Positions 23,695 through 31,701 of a stretch of 64,000 nt of DNA are shown piece after piece. Origin of the DNA: an uncultured Clostridia bacterium (GTDB lineage: Bacteria; Bacillota; Clostridia; Christensenellales; Aristaeellaceae); NCBI GenBank assembly GCA_934663595.1, contig CAKUKM010000011.1:3816-67815 (forward strand), in the 5' to 3' direction. The notes below the pieces were generated by a model. That model was not told the origin of the DNA. It saw only the letters and a list, made by a program, of their open reading frames with translations, and did not search any database. Both the position numbers and the translations under genes were made by a program. Position 1 is the stretch's first letter. The number at the start of each line of letters is the position of its first letter.

Positions 23695-24564
23695 ATGAAG
23701 AAACTGGCTGTTGTTCTGTTGGCTTTGGCTCTGGTGCTGATGAGCGTGGGCGCGATTGCGGAGGAGAGCACCTTTACGGCGACCTTCGTTCCCTACGAGT
23801 CCCGCGGCGTTCAGGTTCCGTCTACCGTGGTCACTCCGGACGGCCTCGACAGCTATCCCGTGGTGGTTCTGAGCCACGGCCATGGCGGCGAGCGCGAAAC
23901 CGGCCTTGTGGACATCGCGGAAGCGCTGGCGAAGCAGGGCATTGCCTCGATCCGCATGGATTATTCCGGCTGCGGCGAGAGCACCGAGACTTTCCAGATG
24001 AACACGCTGAGCAATATGGAAGCGGATACCGTCGCGGCGATTGAATACGTCAAGGCGAATCTGCCTGTGACCAAGGTCGGCCTGTTCGGCTACAGCATGG
24101 GCGGCCGCATCGATCTGGAGCTGCTCGCGAAGGGCACCGAGGCGGACGCGATCGTGCTGCTCGCGCCGGCGGCGGATACCGACGATCTCAAGCTGCTCTT
24201 CGGCGGTGAGGAGAACTACGAGAACCTCCGCAAGGAAGCGAACGAAAACGGCTATGTGACCTACACCACCATCTATGGCCAGGTGCAGGATCTGAGCAAG
24301 GAATGGTTCGCGGATCTGGATCTGGTTGCCGATTGCGCGGCCGACGCGGCTGCCGCATGGCAGGGCCCGGCGCTCGTGATCTACGGCAGCGACGATGAGG
24401 GCGTCAATCCCGCAGTGTCCGCGCGCGTTGCCGAGCTGCTGAATGCCGAGACCTTCGACGGCACCGGCGCCGGCCACGGCTACGGCTTCTACAGCGAGGA
24501 TCCCGCGCTGCGCCTGAAGGTTGCGGCGGCGGTTGCGGATTTCTTCGCGGCGAACCTGAAGTAA
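23695..24564 (+). CDS. Exported alpha/beta hydrolase
   Basis: Probable secreted esterase or peptidase-like hydrolase, 289 residues. The first 23 residues form a signal peptide (MKKLAVVLL... ending VGAIA before EES). The nucleophile elbow is LFGYSMGGR (Ser about 129), the acid is likely in YGSDDEGV (about 229) and the His in GTGAGHGYGF near the C-terminus, completing a Ser-Asp-His triad. The oxyanion segment is LSHGHGGERE. Start ATG 23695 follows AGGGGAGGTAC. Own promoter and terminator. Closest relatives by pattern are BAAT/dienelactone-hydrolase-like enzymes; the substrate is unknown. Confidence 0.85.
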   Translation: MKKLAVVLLALALVLMSVGAIAEESTFTATFVPYESRGVQVPSTVVTPDGLDSYPVVVLSHGHGGERETGLVDIAEALAKQGIASIRMDYSGCGESTETFQMNTLSNMEADTVAAIEYVKANLPVTKVGLFGYSMGGRIDLELLAKGTEADAIVLLAPAADTDDLKLLFGGEENYENLRKEANENGYVTYTTIYGQVQDLSKEWFADLDLVADCAADAAAAWQGPALVIYGSDDEGVNPAVSARVAELLNAETFDGTGAGHGYGFYSEDPALRLKVAAAVADFFAANLK

Positions 24565-24572
24565 GAAATATT

Positions 24573-24607
24573 GGCCCGCGCGATTGCAATGTCGTGCGGG
24601 CCTTTTT
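24573..24607 (+). terminator. Terminator after the hydrolase gene
   Basis: GGCCCGC (24573-24579) pairs with GCGGGCC (24596-24602), followed by TTTTT (24603-24607). The next start codon lies only three bases further. Confidence 0.85.
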
Positions 24608-24609
24608 GC

Positions 24610-25434
24610 ATGAATATGAATGAAATTGAAAGAAACGCGGCGTTCGCGCGCACAATAGAGCGGCTTCAAACGGAGCCCGTTCCCTCCAGCTTTCATACGC
24701 ACTGCACCTTTTGCGACGGGCGCGACGAGCCTGAAGCGATCGTTCAGGAGGCGCTGCGCCTCGGCTGCCCGGCGATTGGATTTTCCAGCCACGCGCCGGT
24801 TGCCGCGCGAAAACGCCTGCCGGGAGAGACAATTGAACAGGCCGTTTGCCGAAATGAGGCGCATATGGCGGAATATCGCGCCTGTATTCGCGCATTGCGG
24901 GCGAAATACGCGGATAAAATCCAGATTTTTGTCGGCGTGGAGCAGGATTATTTTTCTGAAACGGCGACCGACGATTTTGATTATGTGATCGGCTCGGTGC
25001 ATTTGCTTCCGTGCGCAGATGGCTTTATGCCGGTCGACAGCAGCCGCGAGCGCTTTGAACAGGGCGTTCGGGATTATTTTGGCGGAGATTATTATGCGGC
25101 GGCGGAGACCTATTATGCATTGGTTGCGCATGTTTATGAAAAGACGCATTGCACGATCATCGGCCATTTTGATTTGATTACGAAGTACAACGAGGGCGAT
25201 CGCCTGTTCAGCACGGCGCACCCGCGGTATCGCGCCGCGGCGGAGCGCGCGCTGGACGCGCTGCTGCAAACGCCCGCGATTTTTGAAAGAAACTACGGCG
25301 CAATTTCGCGCGGCTATCGCACGCAGCCGTATCTGGAGGGCTGGATGCTCGAAAAGCTCAATGCGGCGGGAAAAGAGATCGTCAAAACCTCCGACGCGCA
25401 CCGGCTGGAGCACCTGCTGTTCGGCCTGAATTGA
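24610..25434 (+). CDS. PHP-domain phosphatase, histidinol-phosphatase type
   Basis: Metal-dependent phosphatase of the PHP family, the type that makes histidinol in Firmicutes (HisK/HisJ). From ATG 24610 it has 274 residues. Metal-binding segments appear in order: SSFHTHCTFCDG (H-x-H), FSSHAP, IFVGVEQDYF (Glu), VIGSVHLLP, TIIGHFDL and KTSDAHRLE. ATG 24616 is an alternative; an earlier in-frame ATG at 24571 lies inside the terminator stem and is unlikely. No good ribosome site or promoter is visible, so the start and expression mode are uncertain. No other his genes are near, so the substrate may differ. Confidence 0.82.
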   Translation: MNMNEIERNAAFARTIERLQTEPVPSSFHTHCTFCDGRDEPEAIVQEALRLGCPAIGFSSHAPVAARKRLPGETIEQAVCRNEAHMAEYRACIRALRAKYADKIQIFVGVEQDYFSETATDDFDYVIGSVHLLPCADGFMPVDSSRERFEQGVRDYFGGDYYAAAETYYALVAHVYEKTHCTIIGHFDLITKYNEGDRLFSTAHPRYRAAAERALDALLQTPAIFERNYGAISRGYRTQPYLEGWMLEKLNAAGKEIVKTSDAHRLEHLLFGLN

Positions 25435-25437
25435 ATG

Positions 25438-25533
25438 AAGCGAGGGATAAACCCTCGCTTTGCGCATTAATGCGCGATTGTCGCCGACAAAATTCTGCGG
25501 AACGAAGCGAGGAAGCCCTCGCTTTTTGTTTTT
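25438..25533 (+). terminator. Tandem look-alike terminators after the PHP gene
   Basis: Hairpin 1: AAGCGAGGG (25438-25446) with CCCTCGCTT (25452-25460). Hairpin 2: AAGCGAGG (25505-25512) with CCTCGCTT (25517-25524), then TTTGTTTTT. The stems are almost the same sequence, which suggests a local duplication. The T-tract of the second points to plus-strand termination. Confidence 0.75.
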
Positions 25534-26266
25534 AAGAGCGCGCCGCGCAGTAAATGTCGATTGCGCGCGCGACGAACAGGGCCGTGCCCTCGCCGCCGGC
25601 CTCGTCGATGCTTTCCGAAAGCGCGCCGCCGCCGGAATACATTTTGCCGAGGCCCAGAAGAATTTTGTCGCTGCAGGTGTAGCAGTGCTCGGTGATGAAA
25701 TCCTGCAGGCGCTTTACCTGCGACTGAACGGGCGCGGCCGCCGCGTCCAGGGATTTCAGCGCCCCGAATTCCACGAACAAATGCATGAGCGCGTCGGCGA
25801 GCTTTTGCTCGTCCTCCGGCGTGCGGCCCTTTGCGCGCGATTCGTATTCGCGCATTTCCGGCGTTTCCGCCCAGAGCTCCTTGGCGCGTGCGCAGTATTC
25901 GTCGAGCTTTTTCGTGTCGAATGCGGAAAAATCCATGTTTTTCACTCCAATCATCTGAACTCCGCGCGCGAAGGTGATCAGATTTTCGAGATGCTCCTTT
26001 TTCAGTGTGAGCATTTCGATCTGCTTTTGCAGCGCGTCCGTTCGATCGTATCCGGGCGCGTGCATGATTTTGCGGATCTCCGCGAGCGGGAATTCCAGCT
26101 CGCGAAACAGCAAAACCTGCTGCAGCCGCTCCAAATCGGAATCCGAATACAGCCGATACCCCGCCTCGCTGCGCGCCGACGGGCAAAGCAGGCCGATTCG
26201 ATCGTAATATTGCAGCGTCCGCTTGCTGATGCGCGCAAGCGCGCTCACTTCGCTGATGGTTTTCAT
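25532..26266 (-). CDS. MerR family transcriptional activator with TipAS-like ligand domain
   Basis: 244 residues. The N-terminal MerR helix-turn-helix reads MKTISEVSALARISKRTLQYYDRIGLL, followed by the wing GYRLYSDSDLERLQQ, a long dimerisation helix (about 75-110) and a C-terminal TipAS-like domain (about 125-244) that binds antibiotics or other ligands in relatives. The ATG at 26266 is supported by GGAGAAGATCCGAA. Its own promoter has the stretched spacer expected for MerR control, so it probably activates its own gene. No obvious drug-efflux target lies next to it. Confidence 0.88.
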   Translation of the reverse strand: MKTISEVSALARISKRTLQYYDRIGLLCPSARSEAGYRLYSDSDLERLQQVLLFRELEFPLAEIRKIMHAPGYDRTDALQKQIEMLTLKKEHLENLITFARGVQMIGVKNMDFSAFDTKKLDEYCARAKELWAETPEMREYESRAKGRTPEDEQKLADALMHLFVEFGALKSLDAAAAPVQSQVKRLQDFITEHCYTCSDKILLGLGKMYSGGGALSESIDEAGGEGTALFVARAIDIYCAARS

Positions 26267-26296
26267 TTCGGATCTTCTCCTTTCGCATGCAGAAAC

Positions 26297-26327
26297 AGTG
26301 TAATGCATGACGCAGCGTCATGGTCAA
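26297..26327 (-). promoter_or_regulatory. MerR-type promoter with 19-bp spacer and palindromic operator
   Basis: Minus strand: TTGACC (26327-26322), a 19-bp spacer (26321-26303) and TACACT (26302-26297). The spacer contains the perfect palindrome TGACGCTGCGTCA (26308-26320). A 19-20 bp spacer with a dyad between -35 and -10 is the hallmark of MerR-activated promoters. Confidence 0.85.
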
Positions 26328-26350
26328 GAGATAAACAGAAAATTTACATC

Positions 26351-26379
26351 TTGACAGGCATGCGCAAACGCGCTACAAT
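26351..26379 (+). promoter_or_regulatory. Promoter of the ADP-ribosylglycohydrolase gene
   Basis: TTGACA (26351-26356), 17-bp spacer, TACAAT (26374-26379). It is divergent from the MerR promoter, with 23 bases between their -35 boxes. Confidence 0.85.
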
Positions 26380-26399
26380 GCAAAAAAGGGGGCGATACC

Positions 26400-27206
26400 A
26401 TGATCGGCGCGATTATTGGCGATATCATTGGTTCCAAATACGAATTTCACAACATCCGCACGAAGGAATTTCCGCTGCTGTCGCCGGATTGCGATTACAC
26501 GGACGATTCGCTGATGACGATTGCGGTCGGCAAGGCGCTGCTGAGGTGGAAGGACGAAGGCGCGCCGCTCGATCAGGCGACGGTCGAGTCGATGCGGGCG
26601 ATCGGGCGCAGCTATCCATATCCGAAGGGCGCATACGGCGGGCGATTTGCCGGCTGGCTGGTGAGCAGACATCCCGAGCCGTACAACAGTTTGGGCAACG
26701 GCTCGGCAATGCGCGTGTCGCCCTGCGGCGAAATGGCGTCCGACCTCGAGGAAGCGGGCAGGCTCGCGCGGGAGACTGCGGCGGTTACGCACAACCATCC
26801 GGAGGGCATTCGCGGCGCGCAGGCCGTTGCCGAGGCGATTTTCCGCGCGCGGCAGGGCGCGAGCATTCCGGAAATCCGCGCCGCCATGGAGGCGTATTAC
26901 CCGCTGAATCAGACGCTGGCCGAAATTCACGCGGTTTATCGCTATAACGAGACCTGCGCGGGCACCGTTCCGCCGGCAATTGTCGCGTTTTTGGAATCGA
27001 CCAGCTTCGAGGATGCGGTGCGGAACGCTGTTTCGCTCGGCGGCGATTGCGATACGCTGACCGCGATTGCCGCGTCGATCGCGTGGCCGTACTATGCGCG
27101 GCGCGGAATCGACGATTGCATGCGGGAATTGCGCGAGCGGGCGCTTCAAATGTTGCCGGAGGAACTGCGCGAGGTCGTGGTTCTGTGGGAGAAGCGCTTT
27201 GGATAG
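26400..27206 (+). CDS. ADP-ribosylglycohydrolase family protein
   Basis: Mg-dependent hydrolase family that removes ADP-ribose from proteins or small molecules (DraG/ARH fold). 268 residues, complete. N-terminal GAIIGDIIGSKYEF is the family start; metal ligands are in YTDDSLMT (about residues 37-44) and in the C-terminal GGDCDTLTAIAASIA (about 215-229); NHPEGIRGAQAVAEAIF lies between. AAAGGGGGCGATACC precedes the ATG. It overlaps the next gene, a phosphoesterase, if that gene starts at the TTG at 27199. Target unknown; de-ADP-ribosylation of a protein, nucleic acid or a metabolite are all possible. Confidence 0.9.
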   Translation: MIGAIIGDIIGSKYEFHNIRTKEFPLLSPDCDYTDDSLMTIAVGKALLRWKDEGAPLDQATVESMRAIGRSYPYPKGAYGGRFAGWLVSRHPEPYNSLGNGSAMRVSPCGEMASDLEEAGRLARETAAVTHNHPEGIRGAQAVAEAIFRARQGASIPEIRAAMEAYYPLNQTLAEIHAVYRYNETCAGTVPPAIVAFLESTSFEDAVRNAVSLGGDCDTLTAIAASIAWPYYARRGIDDCMRELRERALQMLPEELREVVVLWEKRFG

Positions 27207-28008
27207 GCCGTTTTACCTCTGCGCGATGACCGATTTGCACATGACCGCGAAGCCGGGGCGCGTTTTTCGGGCGCTTTCGCTCGCGCGCGATGCGGATGCG
27301 GTGGCGATAACGGGCGATTTGACGAACGATGGAACGCCCGAGCAGTTTCGGCGCGTGCGCGAATGCATTGAGTCCGCGCTGCCCGGGAAGCCCGTTTTTG
27401 CCGTGAATGGCAACCACGACATGCCGGCGAACGCGCGCGAATATGCGGAATTCCAGGATTGGCTTTTCCGGCGAAGCGGAATGAACGCGCTTCAGGATGC
27501 GAGCGGCGCATATTCGGTTTGCATGGGCGCAATGGAGCTGATCGGGCTGAACGTTGCGGCGCCGGGGCGCAGATTGACGTTCGGGGGCGGCGAGCAGCTC
27601 GATTGGCTGGAGCGGCGTTTGAACGAAACGCGCGCGCCGCGGTGCGTAATTCTCTGCCATGCGCCGCTGCTTTTGAGTAATCCGCTGCGCGAGGCGGGGC
27701 AGGGCGCGCCGTATTTTAACCGCAACGACAGGCTGCAGCGCATATTGGACGCGCATCGCAATCTGATTTTCCTGTCGGGCCACACGCACATTTCGCCGCT
27801 GGCCGTGCGGGAATGCTCAAAGCGCGATGATTCAAACGGCAACTGTTATTTCAATCTCGGTTCCGTGTGCAAGCCGGAGCTGAAAGGCGCGCAGGAAGCG
27901 CCGGAATGGAAGGACGGGAACATCATTCACCTGCGAATTGCTGAAAAAGAAACGAGCGCGGAGCTGGAGCTCATCCATTCGCATTTGCGCTATCCTTTGC
28001 AGACATAA
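27199..28008 (+). CDS. Calcineurin-like metallophosphoesterase
   Basis: Dinuclear-metal phosphoesterase, 269 residues if the TTG at 27199 is used. All family blocks are present: TDLH (D-x-H), VAITGDLTNDG, FAVNGNHDMP, LCHAPLL and LSGHTHISP. I prefer TTG 27199 to ATG 27226 because the first beta strand (FYLCAMTDLH) must be included and GGGAGAAG lies eight bases before the TTG; it then overlaps the ADP-ribosylglycohydrolase stop by eight bases, suggesting coupled translation. Together the two enzymes could release and then cleave ADP-ribose-type products, but the substrate is not shown by sequence. Confidence 0.86.
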   Translation: MDRPFYLCAMTDLHMTAKPGRVFRALSLARDADAVAITGDLTNDGTPEQFRRVRECIESALPGKPVFAVNGNHDMPANAREYAEFQDWLFRRSGMNALQDASGAYSVCMGAMELIGLNVAAPGRRLTFGGGEQLDWLERRLNETRAPRCVILCHAPLLLSNPLREAGQGAPYFNRNDRLQRILDAHRNLIFLSGHTHISPLAVRECSKRDDSNGNCYFNLGSVCKPELKGAQEAPEWKDGNIIHLRIAEKETSAELELIHSHLRYPLQT

Positions 28009-28009
28009 T

Positions 28010-28044
28010 AAGAGCGCCCGATTGCTCGAGCGCTCTTGATTTTT
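28010..28044. terminator. Terminator between convergent genes
   Basis: AAGAGCGC (28010-28017) pairs with GCGCTCTT (28030-28037), followed on the plus strand by GATTTTTT. On the minus strand, where it follows the MsmK gene, the trailing T-tract is short (TTATTATG), so it mainly acts on the plus strand. Confidence 0.75.
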
Positions 28045-28048
28045 TCGA

Positions 28049-29170
28049 TTAGTCGCGGGAGAGGATGGTCTTCTCGGTCTCGACATCGAAGAAGTGCAGA
28101 CGATTGACGTCGAAGCCAACCTTGATCTTGTCGCCGCCGCGGGAAGAGGTGCGAGGATCAACGCGCGCGATGAAGTTCTCGTCCTTGCCGGTGGTGGACA
28201 TGTACAGGTAGGTCTCAGAGCCCATCAGCTCGATAACGTCGATCGCGACGTCGATGCAGGCATCCGGATACGCGGAGATGAAGGCCTGCTCGTCATGGAT
28301 GTTCTCAGGACGGATGCCCATGAAGACTTCCTTGCCGATGTAGTCGCCGGTCATGCGCTTGATCTTGCCTTCCGGAACCTTGATCGCGTTGTTGCCGAAG
28401 GTGGCATACACGCCGTCGTTGCGCTTCTCGAGCTTGACGCGGAAGATGTTCATCTGCGGGGTGCCGATGAAGCACGCGACGAACAGGTTCGCCGGATAGT
28501 CGTACAGGTTCTGCGGGGTATCCTGCTGCTGCATGAAGCCGTCCTTCATGACAACGATACGGGAACCCATCGTCATAGCCTCGGTCTGGTCATGGGTAAC
28601 ATAGATGAAGGTGGTCTGCAGGCGCTTGTGCAGCTTCGTGATCTCGGTACGCATCTGAACGCGCAGCTTCGCATCGAGGTTGGAGAGCGGCTCGTCCATC
28701 AGGAAGACCTTCGGCTCACGAACGATTGCGCGGCCCAGCGCAACGCGCTGACGCTGACCACCGGACAGAGCGGCCGGCTTACGATTCAGCAGCGCTTCGA
28801 TGCCCAGGATCTGAGCGGCTTCCTTAACGCGACGGTCGATATCGGCCTTCGGCATTTTGCGCAGCTTCAGACCAAACGCCATGTTGTTGTAAACGGTCAT
28901 ATGCGGATACAGCGCATAGCTCTGGAAAACCATCGCAATGTCGCGATCCTTCGGAGGAATGTGGTTGACGAGCTTGCCATCGATGTACAGCTCACCGCTG
29001 GAGATGTCTTCCAAACCGGCGACCATGCGCAGGGTGGTGGACTTACCGCAGCCGGAAGGACCGACCAGAACGACGAATTCCTTGTCTTCGATCTCGAGGT
29101 TGAAATCGCTTACGGCGACGACATCACCCGGGTAAACCTTGTAGATGTTGCGAAGGGACAGACTTGCCAT
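28049..29170 (-). CDS. Sugar ABC transporter ATPase, MsmK/UgpC type
   Basis: ATP-binding subunit of CUT1 sugar importers, 373 residues. Walker A GPSGCGKST (about 38-46), Q-loop FQSYALYPHM, signature LSGGQRQRVALGRAIV, Walker B VFLMDEPLSNLDAKLR and switch VTHDQTEAMT, followed by the C-terminal MalK-like regulatory OB domain (about 240-373). No permease lies beside it, so it is an orphan ATPase like MsmX of Bacillus subtilis, which powers several importers. The LplB/LplC system at 3.5-7 kb lacks an ATPase and is an obvious client. Strong ribosome site GGAGGCAATAAACT. Confidence 0.93.
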   Translation of the reverse strand: MASLSLRNIYKVYPGDVVAVSDFNLEIEDKEFVVLVGPSGCGKSTTLRMVAGLEDISSGELYIDGKLVNHIPPKDRDIAMVFQSYALYPHMTVYNNMAFGLKLRKMPKADIDRRVKEAAQILGIEALLNRKPAALSGGQRQRVALGRAIVREPKVFLMDEPLSNLDAKLRVQMRTEITKLHKRLQTTFIYVTHDQTEAMTMGSRIVVMKDGFMQQQDTPQNLYDYPANLFVACFIGTPQMNIFRVKLEKRNDGVYATFGNNAIKVPEGKIKRMTGDYIGKEVFMGIRPENIHDEQAFISAYPDACIDVAIDVIELMGSETYLYMSTTGKDENFIARVDPRTSSRGGDKIKVGFDVNRLHFFDVETEKTILSRD

Positions 29171-29465
29171 AGTTTATTGCCTCCTAATCCAAATTCCATG
29201 CTGATATTATAACAGAAATATCGTAATTTGGGAATAGCTCGAATCAACAAAAAGAAAGAAGGGCGTTATAGCAGTTTGACAATCGTTTCTTAACATAAGC
29301 CCGGGCGGGCCCGCGCGTTAAATCCTTGGGCGATTGGGAACCTTTGGGCGGGCCGATACGCCCTATAATAGATGTAAGATTCTTTTTGCGATAATCCGCG
29401 CTCAGAAGGTTGCTTTTGCGCGAAAATGTTATTATAATAAATAGGGGAAGATAGGAGGTGGCGGC
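29171..29465. promoter_or_regulatory. 295-bp intergenic region between msmK-type gene and cdaA, with promoters
   Basis: Minus strand, for the ATPase gene: TATAAT (complement of 29206-29211) with TTCCCA at 17 bp (complement of 29229-29234). Plus strand, for cdaA: TTGCTT (29410-29415), 17-bp spacer, TATAAT (29433-29438). A further TATAAT at 29364-29369 follows a GGGCG-CGCCC hairpin (29346-29363) and could be an upstream start. The GC-rich middle (29300-29330) contains CCCGGGCGGGCCCG. I see no gene and no recognisable riboswitch. Confidence 0.65.
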
Positions 29466-30371
29466 GTGGTTCATATTCAGGCTTTTTTATCGCAGATCGG
29501 GGCGCTGTTTGCGAACCTGTTCGAGCGGCCGGACTGGCGCAATATCGTCGATATCGCGATATTGACCGTACTTATTTATAATGTGATCAAGCTCGGCATC
29601 CGCACGCGCGCCAATTCGCTGTTCAAGGGCATTGCGGTCATACTGGTGCTGGCATGGATTTCCGATTCGCTGCAGATCAGCGCGCTGAGCTGGATTTTGC
29701 AGCAGATCATCAGCATGGGGCTGGTCGTTCTGGTGATCGTGTTTCAGCCGGAGCTGCGCCGCGCGCTGGATCAGATCGGCCGCTCGCGCCTGACGCGTCA
29801 GGTGTTTTCCGCCTCGAAGCGGCAGGGCTCTACGCAGACGGAGCAGCACGTGGCCGAACTTGTGCGCGCGATCAACAACATGGCCCGCAAGAAAATCGGC
29901 GCGCTGATTGTATTTGAGCGCAGCACGGGCCTGGGCGACGTCATCGATTCGGGCACGATGATCGACGGCGAGATCTCCGATCCGCTGATTGAGAATATCT
30001 TCGAGCCGAACACGCCGCTGCACGACGGCGCAATGGTCATTCGCGACGAGCGGATCGTGGCCGCGGCGTGCATCCTGCAGCTGTCGGACAACTATACCAT
30101 CAGCCGCGAGCTGGGCACGCGCCATCGCGCCGCGATTGGCATTACCGAATCTACCGACGCAATTTCGCTGATCGTTTCGGAGGAGACGGGCATCGTGTCC
30201 ATGGCGCGCGACGGCAAACTCACGCGCTATCTGGACGCAAAATCGCTGACGATTCTGCTGACCGAGATTTTCAGCCCCGAGCGGCATCACGCCATGACGC
30301 TGCGCGAGCTGATCGACGCGGGCGAAAAATCGCGCGCGCGGCGCGGAAAGGACGGGCGCAATGAAGGCTAA
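29466..30371 (+). CDS. cdaA: Diadenylate cyclase
   Basis: Makes the second messenger c-di-AMP from two ATP; essential for osmotic and cell-wall control in most Firmicutes. 301 residues: three N-terminal membrane spans (about 25-100), then the DAC domain (about 120-270) with the catalytic TPLHDGAMVI and RHRAAIGITE segments. Starts at GTG 29466 after ATAGGAGGTGGCG. The C-terminal tail is basic. It overlaps cdaR (30361-30371), its usual regulator. glmM, often third in this operon, is not present here. Confidence 0.95.
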   Translation: MVHIQAFLSQIGALFANLFERPDWRNIVDIAILTVLIYNVIKLGIRTRANSLFKGIAVILVLAWISDSLQISALSWILQQIISMGLVVLVIVFQPELRRALDQIGRSRLTRQVFSASKRQGSTQTEQHVAELVRAINNMARKKIGALIVFERSTGLGDVIDSGTMIDGEISDPLIENIFEPNTPLHDGAMVIRDERIVAAACILQLSDNYTISRELGTRHRAAIGITESTDAISLIVSEETGIVSMARDGKLTRYLDAKSLTILLTEIFSPERHHAMTLRELIDAGEKSRARRGKDGRNEG

Positions 30372-31701
30372 ATTCAAAAATCTGCTTTCCGCAATCGGCA
30401 AAAACCGCGTGATTTCCACCATCGTGCGCGTCGTGCGGCTGCTGTGGAAGATTCTTTCGCACAATCTGGGCCTGAAGGTGCTTTCGCTGGTGATGGCGGT
30501 GCTTTTGTGGAACTATGTCGTTTCGTCCAATACGTCGATCACCCGCACCAAAACGCTCACGGGCCTGACCGGCTATATCAGCGGCCAGACGAACCTGAGC
30601 ACCTACGGCCTCGCCATGCTCGATAATCCCACCGAAAAGCTGGGCAACATCAGCGTGCAGATCGAGGTGCCGCAGGCGGAATACGCGTATCCGTCGTCGG
30701 ACAACGTGCAGGTCACGCTCGACCTGACCAGCGTGCGCGCCGCGGGAACGCGCGAGGTGCGTCTGAAGGCGTCTACGAGCTACGGCCGCGTCGTGCGCAT
30801 CATTCCGGACACGATTACGCTGACGTTCGAGGCGCTCGATTCGCGCCAGATTCCGATTAACGCCCAGATCGGCGGAACGCAGAGCGACAATTACTGGTAC
30901 AACATCGTTCGCTGCAATCCGTCGACGCTCACGGTCAGCGGCGCGGCCAGCGTGGTGCAGGACATTGCGCGCGCGAACGTCATCGTGGACGTGACGGACG
31001 CGGACAGCTCGTTCATCGCGCCGGTGAAATACGTATTGCTCGATGAAAACGGCGAGGAAATCACGCAGCCGATGCTGAATCGCTCGTCGTCGTCCATCAG
31101 CGTGAGCGTGGACGTGTACCCCATGCGCGAAATTCCGATCGCGACCGATCCGGCGAAGGTGCTGACCGGCCAGCCGGCGCAGGGCTATGTGGTCGAAAGC
31201 GTGACCGTGCAGCCGCAGACGATCGCCGTTGCGGCGGACGCGGAGCTGCTGGAGAGCATCGAGGAAATGCAGATCGAGCCGATTTCCATCGAGGGCGCGT
31301 CGCAGAGCTTCTCGACCCGCGCGGGTGTATCGACGCTTTCGGGCTTTAAGTCCGTATCGGCCGACGAGGTCTACGTCACGGTCACGATCGCGGAGGAATC
31401 CGTGGGCGCGTGGATCGAGGACGTCAATGTGAGCTTTGTAAATAAGGGCGAAAACCTGACGCTGGACAGCGAGGCGCAGACCGTTCGCGTGTATGTGACG
31501 GGCCCGCGCAGTGCGGTGGAGGCGCTCAAGCAGGAGGGCTTTACCGGAACGATTGATTTGAGCGGCTATGGAGCGGGAGCATACGATCTTGCCATCGCGT
31601 TCCCGACGGACGCCTATCCGAACGTGACGTTTACGCCGGAAAAGGCGGAAATGCACGTGACGCTTCAGGAGGCGGCAAACGAACCCACGGGAGGAAACTA
31701 A
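30361..31701 (+). CDS. cdaR: CdaA regulatory protein with YbbR domains
   Basis: Membrane-anchored extracytoplasmic regulator of CdaA. 446 residues: short cytoplasmic N-terminus, one span at about 38-60 (LGLKVLSLVMAVLLWNYVV, the typical YbbR start) and roughly four YbbR beta-rich repeats outside the membrane. Its start overlaps the end of cdaA by 11 bases, so both are translated together. Normal length for the family. It abuts the next gene with no gap (stop at 31701, ATG at 31702). Confidence 0.92.
   Translation: MKAKFKNLLSAIGKNRVISTIVRVVRLLWKILSHNLGLKVLSLVMAVLLWNYVVSSNTSITRTKTLTGLTGYISGQTNLSTYGLAMLDNPTEKLGNISVQIEVPQAEYAYPSSDNVQVTLDLTSVRAAGTREVRLKASTSYGRVVRIIPDTITLTFEALDSRQIPINAQIGGTQSDNYWYNIVRCNPSTLTVSGAASVVQDIARANVIVDVTDADSSFIAPVKYVLLDENGEEITQPMLNRSSSSISVSVDVYPMREIPIATDPAKVLTGQPAQGYVVESVTVQPQTIAVAADAELLESIEEMQIEPISIEGASQSFSTRAGVSTLSGFKSVSADEVYVTVTIAEESVGAWIEDVNVSFVNKGENLTLDSEAQTVRVYVTGPRSAVEALKQEGFTGTIDLSGYGAGAYDLAIAFPTDAYPNVTFTPEKAEMHVTLQEAANEPTGGN

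Noticed and set aside
24571..24573. Upstream start of the PHP phosphatase at 24571
   Set aside because: It lies in the stem of the preceding gene's terminator, with no ribosome site.
29171..29465. c-di-AMP riboswitch ahead of cdaA
   Set aside because: I could not build the ydaO-type fold; the region shows only short GC hairpins and promoter boxes.
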